From: Reticulitermes speratus
Taxonomy: Eukaryota; Arthropoda; Insecta; Blattodea; Rhinotermitidae
NCBI GenBank assembly: GCA_021186555.1
Contig: JAJKFL010000042.1
Location: 45,316,980 to 45,380,979 of the forward strand
DNA: 64,000 nt
Direction: 5' to 3'
Each line of letters starts with the position of its first letter. Positions within the stretch are counted from its first letter, which is position 1. Shown one piece after another: positions 54,758-63,907 of the stretch. The notes under the pieces are model-generated. The model worked only from the letters and a program-made list of their open reading frames with translations. It did not search any database and was not told where the DNA came from. The translations under genes were made by a program, and so were the position numbers.

Positions 54758-55330
54758 TTAACCCTTTAAAGCCCAGTGGTTACTATATGTACCACCATGT
54801 TTAACACTAAAAATTCTACGTTGTGCCCACACAGTGTATTTATGTGTTTTGTATGGTTTCAGAACAAACAGCGATTATTTCACTGTGTACAATTAACTGA
54901 CTGGTTTGTATAACTGAGACGGAGTGTGTTTACTGCGCGGTACGGACTGTATATTTATCGTACAATGTATATATTAACCTTTAAAGCCCAGTGGTTACTA
55001 TATTGTTACTCAACCATGTTTATCACTTACAAAAATTTCTACGTGTGCCCACACTGTTATTTATGTGTTTTGTATGGATCTCAGAACAAACAGCGATTAT
55101 TTCACTGTACACATTAACTGACTGGTTTGTATAACTGAGACGGAGTGTGTTTACTGCGCGGTACGGACTGTATTTATGTGTTTTGTGTGGATCTCAGAAC
55201 AATCAGCGATTATTTCACTGTACAACATTAACTGACTGGTTTGTATAACTGAGACGGAGTGTGTTTACTGCGCGGTATGAACTGAATATTTAAATACAAT
55301 TCAGTTCAATTTTCTTCTTCAAAGAGTTAA
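54758..55330. mobile_element. piggyBac-like MITE with internal triplication
   Basis: Starts TTAACCCTTTAAAGCCCAG and ends AAAGAGTTAA, with TTAA at both edges. The body (AGAACAAACAGCGATTATTTC, then GAGACGGAGTGTGTTTACTG and CGCGGTACG) is repeated three times at about 54762, 54974 and 55168. The first two units also repeat the left end. Confidence 0.78.
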
Positions 55331-55980
55331 ACTGATATTCTAAATGTACGTATGTTGCCGGTATGCTATGGAAAGTTTATTTATTTTATATACGTATTTA
55401 TTTTTATTAAATTAAAATCTGTCAAGAGCAAGAGAAACTAAACCAATATTTATCTTTTAAGCTTCTCCAAATAAGAGACAAACGATAATTCACTTTCATT
55501 CAAATCTTAACTGCCTGCAAAACACAATACCAGCCATAGAACGCAGACTGTACGAAATGCATAAGAATCCTTCTGTGAATGTCGGAGCAGGATATCAGTT
55601 GCGAGGGTACCACAAAGATACCATCGCAAAGGGCACGCTTGGGCACACATTTAAATAAAACACCCTATATATTCCGTGTAATCAGATGAGCCTCACTGAC
55701 GTCACGACATTTGTATTGTTTCGTTCCTCGTTCTACCGTCTGATAAAAAGGGCGGATGAGAATCACGAAACTAGGGGGGGAAACAAAATAAGGAAGGATA
55801 AGAGAAGGGGACATATTTCGAGAAGTAGAAAAGACCCCCGATCTGGGATCCTGCGCAAAGAAGTGTGTGCGTGTATGCGTGCGTTTCTCTTTATAGTGCT
55901 TTCACAGTTTCCACTATTTGTGGTCTGTTACTAATCCTGCAGAGCATGCAGTACTAGTATGACAATTGGCTTAATCTTCC
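55331..55980. other. unassigned sequence
   Basis: The 82-codon plus frame at 55686-55934 has no recognised domain. Confidence 0.35.
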
Positions 55981-56030
55981 ACACCTGAAGATGGAAGCAA
56001 TATGTCCCTCCGAAACGTCGGTATTCACCC
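55981..56030 (+). other. hammerhead-like motif, degraded
   Basis: CACCTGAAGATGGAAGC, then CTCCGAAACGTCGGTATTC. The core and helix III are kept. Helix II is about 3 bp and helix I is lost. Confidence 0.5.
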
Positions 56031-56034
56031 TATA

Positions 56035-56205
56035 ATATTTGGTGAGGAGTACAAATCATGAAGGACTTCATTATTTAATATTCCCCACCCTCATATTACT
56101 TCCTTCTTCTTGGACCCAAATACGTTCCTCAGCACCCCATTTTCGAACACCCTCAGCCTATGTTCGTTCCCTAGTTTGAGATACTCCCTCCCCCTGTCAC
56201 ATGCC
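56035..56205 (-). pseudogene. LINE family F ORF2 fragment
   Basis: Minus strand: GAACGAACATAGGCTGAGG, TTCGAAAATGGGGTGCTGAG, GAACGTATTTGGGTCCAAG match the family F block around 5810-5870 (RVFE and RRIFGPK region). Confidence 0.75.
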
Positions 56206-56385
56206 TAGCAGGGCTAGACTCTAGACCGGCGGCTCCCTACCTTTTGTGTGTCTGACCCTAAAGTAGCAAATATGTGACCCGCGACCCTACCGTGGTAACG
56301 GCAAGTCAGTGATATTTACTGTAAATGAACTAACACTAATGCCTTTTGTGGAACACTACATAACATTGCCACTTATTTAAAAATA

Positions 56386-56777
56386 CAGGCATACACAAAA
56401 GAATGGTGCGGTATCAGAAGTGACTAAAAAATGTATTTCTCACCTTACACGGGCACAACATACACCGCCAGCGGCGGCAACTGTCCAAGTTTCTCATTTG
56501 GTAATTACAATCCTTCAATGTGTGCACCCTGGGTCACACGACACACATCCACACGGTAATCAAACTCATCCCAGACCCGGTGTAGCATGTCCGCTGTAAT
56601 GGCCTGCAGTGCATGCGTTATCCGATCACGAATTTCGTGGATGGACGTGGGCAATGGTGGTACATAAACGCTGTCTTTAACGAACCCCCAAAGAAATTTT
56701 TAATAAATTTTAAATAAATAAAAGAATAAATTTTTTATTCACTTTTGAAATCGCACCATTCTTTTGTGTATGCCCTG
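56386..56777 (-). mobile_element. mariner/Tc1-type element, internally deleted
   Basis: Terminal inverted repeats CAGGCATACACAAAAGAATG and CATTCTTTTGTGTATGCCCTG with TA on both sides, 392 bp. It carries the C-terminal end of the transposase on the minus strand (next entry). The catalytic core is absent, so it is non-autonomous. Confidence 0.88.
56505..56693 (-). pseudogene. mariner/Tc1-type transposase, C-terminal 62 codons
   Basis: An uninterrupted frame reads LWGFVKDSVYVPPLP, then IHEIRDRITHALQAIT, DMLHRVWDEFDYRVDVCRVT and QGAHIEGL followed by stop. FVKD.VYVPPLP and W.EFDYR.DVCR...GAHIE are familiar from the C-termini of DDE transposases of this superfamily. The catalytic D residues lie upstream and are missing. 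It has no start codon and would need read-through from outside. Confidence 0.82.
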
Positions 56778-57130
56778 TATATTAAATTTTTAATATTACT
56801 TGTCAAATCCAATATTTTGGGGGGCAATATTAAATACACAAAACATGCCAGAAACAAATCTCTATTTAATATAACTAATATATGTGCTGGTTAGACAAAT
56901 CATTTGCTCCTAAATAAAAACTTGTGAAATACGGAACATACGGAACGTTACATAAACTGAACAGAACAGTAATGTCAAAAATTTAGTGACTGTAAAATTT
57001 AATACATGTGTTATTTATTTCAAATAAAGTTTATTACATTACTATCATAAAACCCTCTCGTGACCCTAGTCAGACCCCCCGCGAACCTAATTTGGGTCGC
57101 GACCTGAGGTTGGGAACCACTGCTCTAGAC

Positions 57131-57796
57131 CCTTGAAGATTAAGGTACTAGGTTCCTTCTAAACGTCGGAAACCGGTTATCCAGTGACGCAGCGTTATAT
57201 GTAATCAGACAGCTGGGAAAAACTCAAAACTCGCAGAAATACAGTTTTTGGGCCCAGATTTGAACCCAGGACCCTTTGAATAATGTACTGCAGTGCTACT
57301 CACTCTACGGCGACATTCCGTCTGCAGAGGAACATTCCTGGTGAGTTCGTCGCCTCACCTTTAAGGAGCCAACAGGTTGCCAGCCAATAAGAACTATCGA
57401 CATATTCAAACCATCATTCATATTTCTAATGAATAACTGACAGTCGACACGTTCAATATCGCTCAGGGCATTAATTGGGGGGGGGGACGAATAAGGGTTA
57501 GAACAAGGCTAGTCTAATGAACCTGACAGTGTGGGTCCTATTTGACATCGGCGCCGATTAAAATTAACTTCCACTTTAACCGAGGTTAAATTACAGGTTG
57601 TTTAAAAAGTTCTTTCCATCACACCTCGTTAAACCTTTGAAGAAAAAAAGTTCATGCAAATAATTACATATCCAAAGACATGAATAAAAGAGTTTCCGTT
57701 GTGACACCGTGCAGTCTGGTTAACTGTTACAGATGATCTATAGTACATGAATCTACCTTGATGGGGACATATACTCTGCAGAGGCTAACATTCTAC
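57131..57796. other. unassigned; degraded hammerhead-like trace at 57130-57175
   Basis: TTGAAGATTAAGG and TCTAAACGTCGGAAACC echo the foldback motif. A G-run lies at 57477-57486. Nothing else recognised. Confidence 0.35.
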
Positions 57797-58080
57797 CAGA
57801 ATAGCTGGTGCCATACCCCTGAAAAGTACCCTCCAAAGTACCCTATCTGTGTCTTCAGTACAATGACTAGAATAGCTGGTGCCATATCCCTGAAAAGTAC
57901 CCTCAAAGTACCCTATCTGTGTCTTCAGTACAATGACTAGAATAGCTGGTGCCATATCCCTGAAAAGTACCCTCAAAGTACCCTATCTGTGTCTTCAGTA
58001 CAATGACTAGAATAGCTGGTGCCATATCCCTGAAAAGTACCCTCAAAGTACCCTATCTGTGTCTTCAGTACAATGACTAA
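57797..58080 (+). repeat. 70-bp tandem array, four copies
   Basis: Unit starts AGAATAGCTGGTGCCATATC and contains AAAGTACCCTATCTGTGTC. Copies 2-4 appear identical; the first differs at a few places. Opposite-strand open frames here are array products. Confidence 0.95.
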
Positions 58081-58454
58081 GCAGTTATGCTCTTTAGGGA
58101 AAAAATTGCTGTTTAGTTTGAGGAAAATAAGAAACATAAAGAACACTGCATATAGCTGCTGAATGGTGAAAGTCTACGGTTTATATACTTACCACTGTGT
58201 TCTAAAGGTTTAAAATAAAAGGTAAAATAATGCATTTGTGCTTAATTTAAGCAAAAAATTAAATGTCGTGAATGGTGACCTGCTCTTCGGGTGAACCAGG
58301 TACTCTGCATCTCAAGGTCGCACAATATTTTATTGTTTACACGTCTATTACCATAGAAGAATTGAGGTAGCTATATCCAATGGCGCCAATGTCCTCCAAA
58401 CAACACCAATCGAAATTTTAAATTATGAATTAAAAGAAAAAATTAGATAGAGGA
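58081..58454. other. unassigned sequence
   Basis: Nothing recognised. Confidence 0.35.
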
Positions 58455-58715
58455 ATAGCTGTCCGTCCCTGTGCATGTCATGACGGCATATGGTGATGGA
58501 GGTACAGCTCCACTCAGTCTTAACTTCGGCAGCAAATGCTTTACCCCGGGGAAACAGCTCCTGGTATCAATTGAACAGGAGGCTGGGTTGACCCCACAAC
58601 CGGTCTGGACGCTTAGAAGAAGACAGATTTCTTGCTCCCTCCGGGAATCGAACCACGATTCCTTGGACGTCGAGCGTGTGGCCTAGTCGCTATATAGATT
58701 ATGTTATCCCCTTTC
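58455..58715 (-). mobile_element. SINE family B, minus, diverged
   Basis: B-box-like GTGGTTCGATTCCCGG on the minus strand, GGTCAACCCAGCCTCC, CCGGGGTAAAGC and GAGCTGTACCTCC blocks. A deletion removes part of the middle. Confidence 0.75.
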
Positions 58716-58749
58716 GAAGTGACAAATTGGGTAAGACATGGGTTCAGAA

Positions 58750-58769
58750 GACACGCACACACACCCACC

Positions 58770-58800
<31 letters not shown>

Positions 58801-58812
58801 GCGCGCGCGCGC
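58750..58812. repeat. (CA)n/(CG)n microsatellite
   Basis: CACACACACCC, then an uninterrupted CA run and a GCGCGC run at 58801-58812. Confidence 0.95.
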
Positions 58813-58899
58813 ATGAACAACAGCCTGTAACGCTGTTATTCCCAAACGAAAGGATTCTAAATGTACCTGGTCTTTTGTTTCTCTGAAAGTTACACAAAC

Positions 58900-59035
58900 C
58901 TGAAGTCGAAAAAAACTCGGTCAAAATTCTGTAGAAACTCCAAAATATAAAAAAATCATAAAAATCCGCCAGCAGTTCTCGAGTTTTCACGCTAGTACAG
59001 ACAGACAGACAGACAGACAAAGTGAACCCAGTAGG
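58900..59035 (+). mobile_element. retrotransposon-like 3' tail with (ACAG)n
   Basis: AAAATCCGCCAGCAGTTCTC, then a GACA/ACAG run at 58999-59021. Similar blocks occur at 19075 and 28185. It fits the common insect LINE 3'-end form, but the family is not assigned. Confidence 0.45.
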
Positions 59036-59600
59036 AGCAATTTTTGGTAAATATTCTTTGAGAGCGCGCTACGGGAAGAAACCTAGAGGTTATGTGCACG
59101 TGAAAGCAACAGATGTCTAGAATATTCTGAAATAATAAAAAAAAAACAGAAACAATTCTTTTATGCTGCTCAGGTTATGGAAAATGTAAGTAATGTTATA
59201 TGTTGCGTTAGCAGTTTCATGGCACGAGGACCGAAATTTACAGAGCTGTTGTGTCTTTATTTCTACACACCGACGTTAGAGGCGCTGTACGCATATGGGT
59301 CATGGAAACGTAAAACACACAACGTGGACTTTGAGTAATGTTTGGTTTATGAATACTGTATTTACGGCGACAGCAGACGGCCATTACAAAAGTTCGCTAC
59401 TTTATCATTCACGTAGAAAAGAAGAGAATGCAGGGATGCCAACCTTTATTACAGAAATTGGAAAAAAAAACAAAAACCACCAACCTTTTCTAAACTACAC
59501 TGCAGAAACGTGTCAGGAATATATTAAAGTATGCCTTTTGAGAAGCTAACAGTCGTTTATCTACTCGACAAATTAGTCGCATTTTATGGAAATTTAAAGT
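59036..59600. other. unassigned sequence
   Basis: The 84-codon plus frame 59295-59549 has no recognised domain. Confidence 0.35.
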
Positions 59601-59614
59601 ATATTTATCTTGTC

Positions 59615-59778
59615 TAAGAGCCTGCCAGTGGCCTCTATCCTAAGCCAAATTAATCCAATCTACATATGTTCTGTTTCAGATCCATTTTAATATTACCCGC
59701 CATCTTCCAAAACGTCTCTTCACTTCGTATTACCCGACTACAATTTTGTATGCATTTCCTTAGCTCTCTCACCTGCAC
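59615..59778 (-). pseudogene. LINE family F 3'-end fragment
   Basis: Minus strand: GAAATGCATACAAAATTGTAG, GGTAATATTAAAATGGATC and GATTGGATTAATTTGGC follow the family F C-terminal order. A mariner element inserted directly beside it. Confidence 0.7.
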
Positions 59779-59783
59779 TTATA

Positions 59784-60275
59784 CGAGGGGGGACCCAAAA
59801 ATAACCGGAATGTAAATGTGGCGCGCGAACTAGAAGTAGTTGCGCGATGCGCCGCTAGGTGTTGCGAGTCAACACAATACTCTAGCAGTCTGCCTCGTGG
59901 CGTCAATCTAGGTTGACTGGTATTGTTGTTGTGGCTTTTTTTCTAAGTGCCTTCTAGGCAGTTCGGCGATTTTTATGATGGCTGATAATAAAGAACAAAG
60001 AGTGTGCGTGAAGTTTTGTAGTATCGTACTTCAAAGTATCCACACCTAGGGTCCGGCTACTTGGAGGCGTGGAGGTACGGGTGTACGGGAACCGGTAGAT
60101 CCAGACCTCCATCGTCACCCCTACACCCTGAAATACCTCCACGCCCCATGCGCCCTTGACCCAAGGTGGCCCATTTGTAGTACTTTGAAGGAGACTAGAG
60201 TTGTAATAGTATTACACCTAATAAACCATTTTCACAAAATAGGAGTAATTCCGGTTATTATTGGGTCCCCCCTCG
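59784..60275 (+). mobile_element. mariner deletion derivative
   Basis: Terminal inverted repeats CGAGGGGGGACCCAAAAATA and TATTGGGTCCCCCCTCG (mate) with TA on each side, 492 bp. The 5' part has ATG GCT at 59978 reading MADNKEQRVCVKFC, the typical mariner transposase N-terminus. The 3' part has YFEGD then stop (about 60182-60199), the typical C-terminus. Everything between is replaced by about 150 bp of palindromic filler. Confidence 0.88.
60024..60182. repeat. imperfect palindromic filler inside mariner
   Basis: GTACTTCAAAGTA at the left faces TAGTACTTTGAAG at the right, and GGAGGCGTGGAGGTA faces TACCTCCACGCCCC. It is not mariner sequence, so it is either a nested foldback or copied-in repair filler. 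Confidence 0.6.
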
Positions 60276-60351
60276 TATGCTCCAACCATTTCCGTCGCCT
60301 TCAGCTGAACGTGGTACAATGTTTGTTAACATTACACATTATAAAAATCTC

Positions 60352-60584
60352 GTCTGTAATCTTTTGGGTAATTACACGGCGTCGTGTGGTAATTATTTAC
60401 CGACGTTTCGGGACAACGTATCGGTCCCTTCTTCACGGGTCAAGATTCCGAGGAATCTTGACCCGTGAAGAAGGGACCGATACGTTGTCCCGAAACGTCG
60501 GTAAATAATTACCACACAACGCCGTGTAATTACCCAAAAGACCACAGATTTCATCAACATCGCGGCGGAAGCCTGAAATCAAGG
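60352..60584 (+). mobile_element. family D foldback, with 13-bp target duplication
   Basis: Perfect duplication TTATAAAAATCTC at 60339-60351 and 60585-60597. Near-perfect palindrome (arms about 95 bp, one clear mismatch, 2-nt centre at 60450-60451), then a single-copy tail ATCAACATCGCGGCGGAAGC to AATCAAGG. Each arm carries TGAAGA, A, GGGAC...GTCCC, GAAACGTCGGTA: hammerhead-like, but the first core base is G in place of C. The plus frame reads FWVITRRRVVIIYRRFGTT, a known-looking repeat peptide. Confidence 0.9.
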
Positions 60585-60737
60585 TTATAAAAATCTCAAC
60601 TTTAAAATTGTCTCCACGCGGCCATTAGTCCAACATTATCATCAGCTCCCCATTTTCAGCCAATCACACATTACGTTGTTTCCTTAGTGTGAAATCCCGA
60701 ATTTATTACCCATACAAACGAAAAAATTGCAGTATAT

Positions 60738-60965
60738 GAGCCGAAATAGCTCAGTCGATATAGTGACAAGACTACGGGGCTGGGCAACCCAGGGGTAACA
60801 ATTTCTTCCCTTTTCTACAGCATCCACATACGCTGCAGCCAACAACCAGCATCTTATTGTAACGTAACTGGGGCTTTCACTGGGTGTGAAGTGGCCTCTA
60901 CGTAGCGCTGTGGTTAAGAACACGTGGAGTTTAACCTCTATTCCCCCATATGCCATCAGAGTCAT
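60738..60965 (+). mobile_element. SINE family B, diverged
   Basis: GAAATAGCTCAGTCGATATAG head with the GGGCTGGGCAACCC region, then GGGTGTGAAGTGGCC and TTAACCTCTATTCCCCC blocks. The middle is much altered. Confidence 0.6.
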
Positions 60966-61519
60966 GGTGTTTAATTAAACACAGGGAAAACTTTATACTT
61001 CGCTTATAATTACTGAAACATTTTCATTTCTAGGTGAACTTCAATAAGATAGCAGGCGGGAAGACAGAAGATCACGAACGGAATTACAGGAGGCATTCTC
61101 CGAATTTAATATTCCATGAACTGATTAATCAATGCGTAAACGCACTGCGCGGGACATTGACAATACGCGTAATGTTCAGCATGACACACATGTTCATGGC
61201 CTATGTTTGCCAAATTGGCCATCGCGTGTGTGTAAGGTGACCAAACAAAACAGAATCTTATTTAGTTATGATAATGCAATTAAATCAAAAGTTTGGAGAC
61301 AGTTAATACTTCAATTTCACGGTTTATATACGAATGTAGAGATATTCTCTAAGCATAAGATTTATGAAGAGGCAAAGCAGTACAGAGCAGAAGTCTAAAG
61401 AAGTGTAGAGCCACCTTTTATTACACAAGGGCAATTTTAAAATCTCCGAAACCTGCGCGAGACGCAAAACAATTGTTATCAGTAGTCTTATTCAACAACA
61501 TTTTATTTTCTATTAAAGT
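60966..61519. other. unassigned sequence
   Basis: Plus frames at 61034-61398 overlap in two phases and show no known motif. Confidence 0.35.
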
Positions 61520-61745
61520 TTTGTTTTCCAATGGCGCAACAGCCCCTTGGGGGCCTAGGCCTCCTCATTAACGAGGCTTCAAGATCACACACTTCAGACA
61601 CACCACACTCGGTAGGACTCCTCTGGACGAGTGATCAGCCCGTCGCAGAGACCTCTACCTGACAACACACAACACTCACAAGAGACAGACATCCATGCCC
61701 CCGGCGGGAGTCGAACCCACAATCCTAGTAAGCGAGGGGCCGCAG
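61520..61745 (-). mobile_element. SINE family A, head-truncated, minus
   Basis: Poly-A end, tail and body are complete to GGATTGTGGGTTCGACTCC. The first about 40 bp of the tRNA head are missing. Confidence 0.85.
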
Positions 61746-61965
61746 ATATTAAGGTATTAGATGACTAAAGTCACCTTTAGCTAATTATTAACACTGCCCC
61801 AGTAAAATCAACCCATCAATTAACGGCAATGTAATTTCTAGGGCGTAGCATAATTTTTAAGAATGGAAAAACATCACTGGGAAGGTCGCTAGTGTTTCTT
61901 TAGTCGACGATAATTTTTTAAAGAAATACACAGACCGATATTCCAAAAATTTTGAAAACACGTAA

Positions 61966-62007
<42 letters not shown>

Positions 62008-62280
62008 AACATACTTCAAAGGGGACGCTGGAACTTACCACACTGTATTCTTCTCATTCCTCCAAATCTCAAATGTTGGAAAGTTTCCACGAACATAGAA
62101 CGTTCCCATAAGATACACACCATACGAAGCCCCCTACGACTTAAATATAGGAGGATAAACTTAATCATGCGTGCGAAGCTCACAGAATCACTCCCAAAAA
62201 CACCTTCATTCTGATGTAGGCGCATAAGCTGATGGTGACAGCAAGCACTCGTGTGCCGCGGGACGTACAGACCTACAACG
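61746..62280. other. unassigned, with (ATT)n at 61968-62006
   Basis: An ATT microsatellite is the only recognised structure. Confidence 0.45.
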
Positions 62281-62287
62281 GGCATTG

Positions 62288-62385
62288 ACCGTCGTCACGT
62301 TTCGGTTACAGAAACACGACGTTTCGTGAGCTGACTCTGCCCTCGTCATCATGTGGATGGAAGAATCCACTCATCTGCGCTCATT
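62288..62385 (-). other. hammerhead-like motif, degraded
   Basis: Minus strand: CATGATGACGAGGGC, then AGCTCACGAAACGTCGTG. Helix II is partial (GAG/CTC), the first core base is changed and helix I is absent. Confidence 0.45.
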
Positions 62386-62599
62386 ATAAGGGGATACAAA
62401 GACCAGCTCCATCTGATAGGCCCCAGAGGCAGTGATGGCGTTGGCAAGAAGACAAAAAAACAGCCTCTACACCTGCCGGGGAAGTTCGTCCAGCCCTCAG
62501 CCTAGTTACTTAGTAACTGAGCTACCCAGTTACACAACAATCATCAAAATTTCTCTAATAATTTAAAATTCTGATACCGAAACCAGGTACCTGGGTAAG

Positions 62600-63125
62600 G
62601 TACAACGTAAGGTAAAGTTTTTTCTGTCCACCCTACGAAAGTATATAGGGAGAGCAGAGGTACAGCTCCACTAAATCTTACCTTGATTTCAGGCTTCCGC
62701 CGCGATGTTGATGTAATCTGTGGTCTTTTGGGTGATTACACGGCGTCGTGAGGTAATTATTTACCGACGTTTCGGGACAACGTGTCGGTCCCATCTTCAC
62801 GGGTCGAGATTCCACGAAGGAAAGAAAAGGCGTGGAATCTCGACCCGTGAAGATGGGACCGACACGTTGTCCCGAAACGTCAGTAAATAATTACCTCACG
62901 ACGCCGTGTAATCACCCAAAAGACCACAGATTACACTAACTCTTAACTTCGGAACTAGATAAAGGTGCGTGGTTGACCTCACGACCCGGTCGCCTTATCC
63001 TCGGTAAAGAGCGCCGGTACCCACTGAATAGGAGGCCAGGTTGACCCTCTACTGGGATTCGAACCTCGAAGCTTACAATCCCTAACTTAATCACTATACC
63101 GACTGAGCTACCTCGACCCGTACTT
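62600..63125 (-). mobile_element. SINE family B, minus, split by family D foldback
   Basis: The 3' part is at 62600-62680 (GTGGAGCTGTACCTCTGC) and the 5' part at 62935-63125 with head GGGTCGAGGTAGCTCAGTCG, B box GAGGTTCGAATCCC and core GATAAGGCGACCGGGTCG. The foldback at 62681-62934 lies between. Confidence 0.85.
62681..62934 (-). mobile_element. family D foldback inserted in SINE B
   Basis: The duplication ACTAAATCTTA / ACTAACTCTTA (10 of 11) lies at 62670-62680 and 62935-62945, within SINE B sequence. Palindromic arms carry GTGAAGATGGGACC, then TTGTCCCGAAACGTC. The single-copy tail GCTTCCGCCGCGATG is at the left, so this copy is in minus orientation relative to 60352. Length 254 bp. Confidence 0.9.
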
Positions 63126-63578
63126 TGGGTTAAGTTAATGTTAAATTTGTTTTTGGGTAAGGCAGAGGATTCTCTGGGCTGCGTGTATGTAGAAGACAGA
63201 ATTATATATCACGTGACGACACGCGAACAATAAACGTTGCGTGTTGCATATTTGCAAAGGCAGAATATTAAAATTAACTTTTTTTTTTATTTGCCTCATT
63301 TCATTCATGCATTTTTCCCCAAAATCAATCAGGTCACACATAAACATCCTTTTATCTGTGCTTCAACGTAACTTCGTTTGACTGAACTACTTTCTCACAT
63401 CTAATCAATCTGGCAACGTAGGCAGATTTCGATCATCAGTAAAGTTTTCAAGTGCAGGAAATGACAAACACCTAACGTTAAACAACCAGCTCACAAGTCA
63501 TCTAAAAATCATCAATTAACGACGATAAGAAATAAGAAATGAAAACACAAAATCTTGTAACAAACGCACAAAGTCCTC
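63126..63578. other. unassigned sequence
   Basis: Nothing recognised. Confidence 0.35.
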
Positions 63579-63907
63579 AAATTTCACATTATATTCACCG
63601 TGAATTTTATCTTTAAGTAATAGCTTTATTTTTACCAACACATGCACTACAATTACGTCGTATTTTTTACACCCCTACATATGTTTCGACTATTTATTAG
63701 TCATCATGAACCAATTAGTCATGATGAACCAACTATTATAATGGATGTACAGCCTGTGTATATACTTTGATCCCCCTGATGATGACCAATAAATAGTCGA
63801 AACATATGTAGGGGTGTAAAAAATACGACATAATTGTAGTGCATGTGTTGGTAAAAACGAAGCTGTTACTTAAAGACAAAATGCACGGTGAATATAATGT
63901 GAAATTT
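63579..63907. mobile_element. inverted-repeat element with one intact hammerhead-like motif
   Basis: Arms 63579-63707 and 63779-63907 (129 bp each) are inverted and nearly identical, outer ends AAATTTCACATTATATTCAC. The 71-bp spacer has no known feature. The left-arm ribozyme copy has a changed core start; the right-arm copy is intact. Confidence 0.82.
63771..63815 (+). ncRNA. hammerhead ribozyme-like motif
   Basis: CCCC (63772-63775), CUGAUGA, bulged U, GAC...GUC (helix II, 3 bp with a larger loop), GAA, ACA-UA-UGU (helix III), A (63810), GGGG. Same helix III and cleavage context as 48984-49032. Confidence 0.62.

Larger units (their letters stand above)
56227..57122. mobile_element. hAT shell with nested mariner-type element
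   Basis: A perfect 8-bp duplication CTCTAGAC at 56219-56226 and 57123-57130. The right end AGGTTGGGAACCACTG is a standard hAT end; the left CGGCGGCTCCCTACCT is its diverged mate. Without the 392-bp insertion the shell is about 500 bp. No hAT transposase remains. Confidence 0.85.

Noticed and set aside
60185-60508. 107-codon frame containing WVITRRRVVIIYRRFG
   Set aside because: It spans a mariner end and a family D palindrome; the familiar peptide is a repeat translation seen widely in insect predictions.
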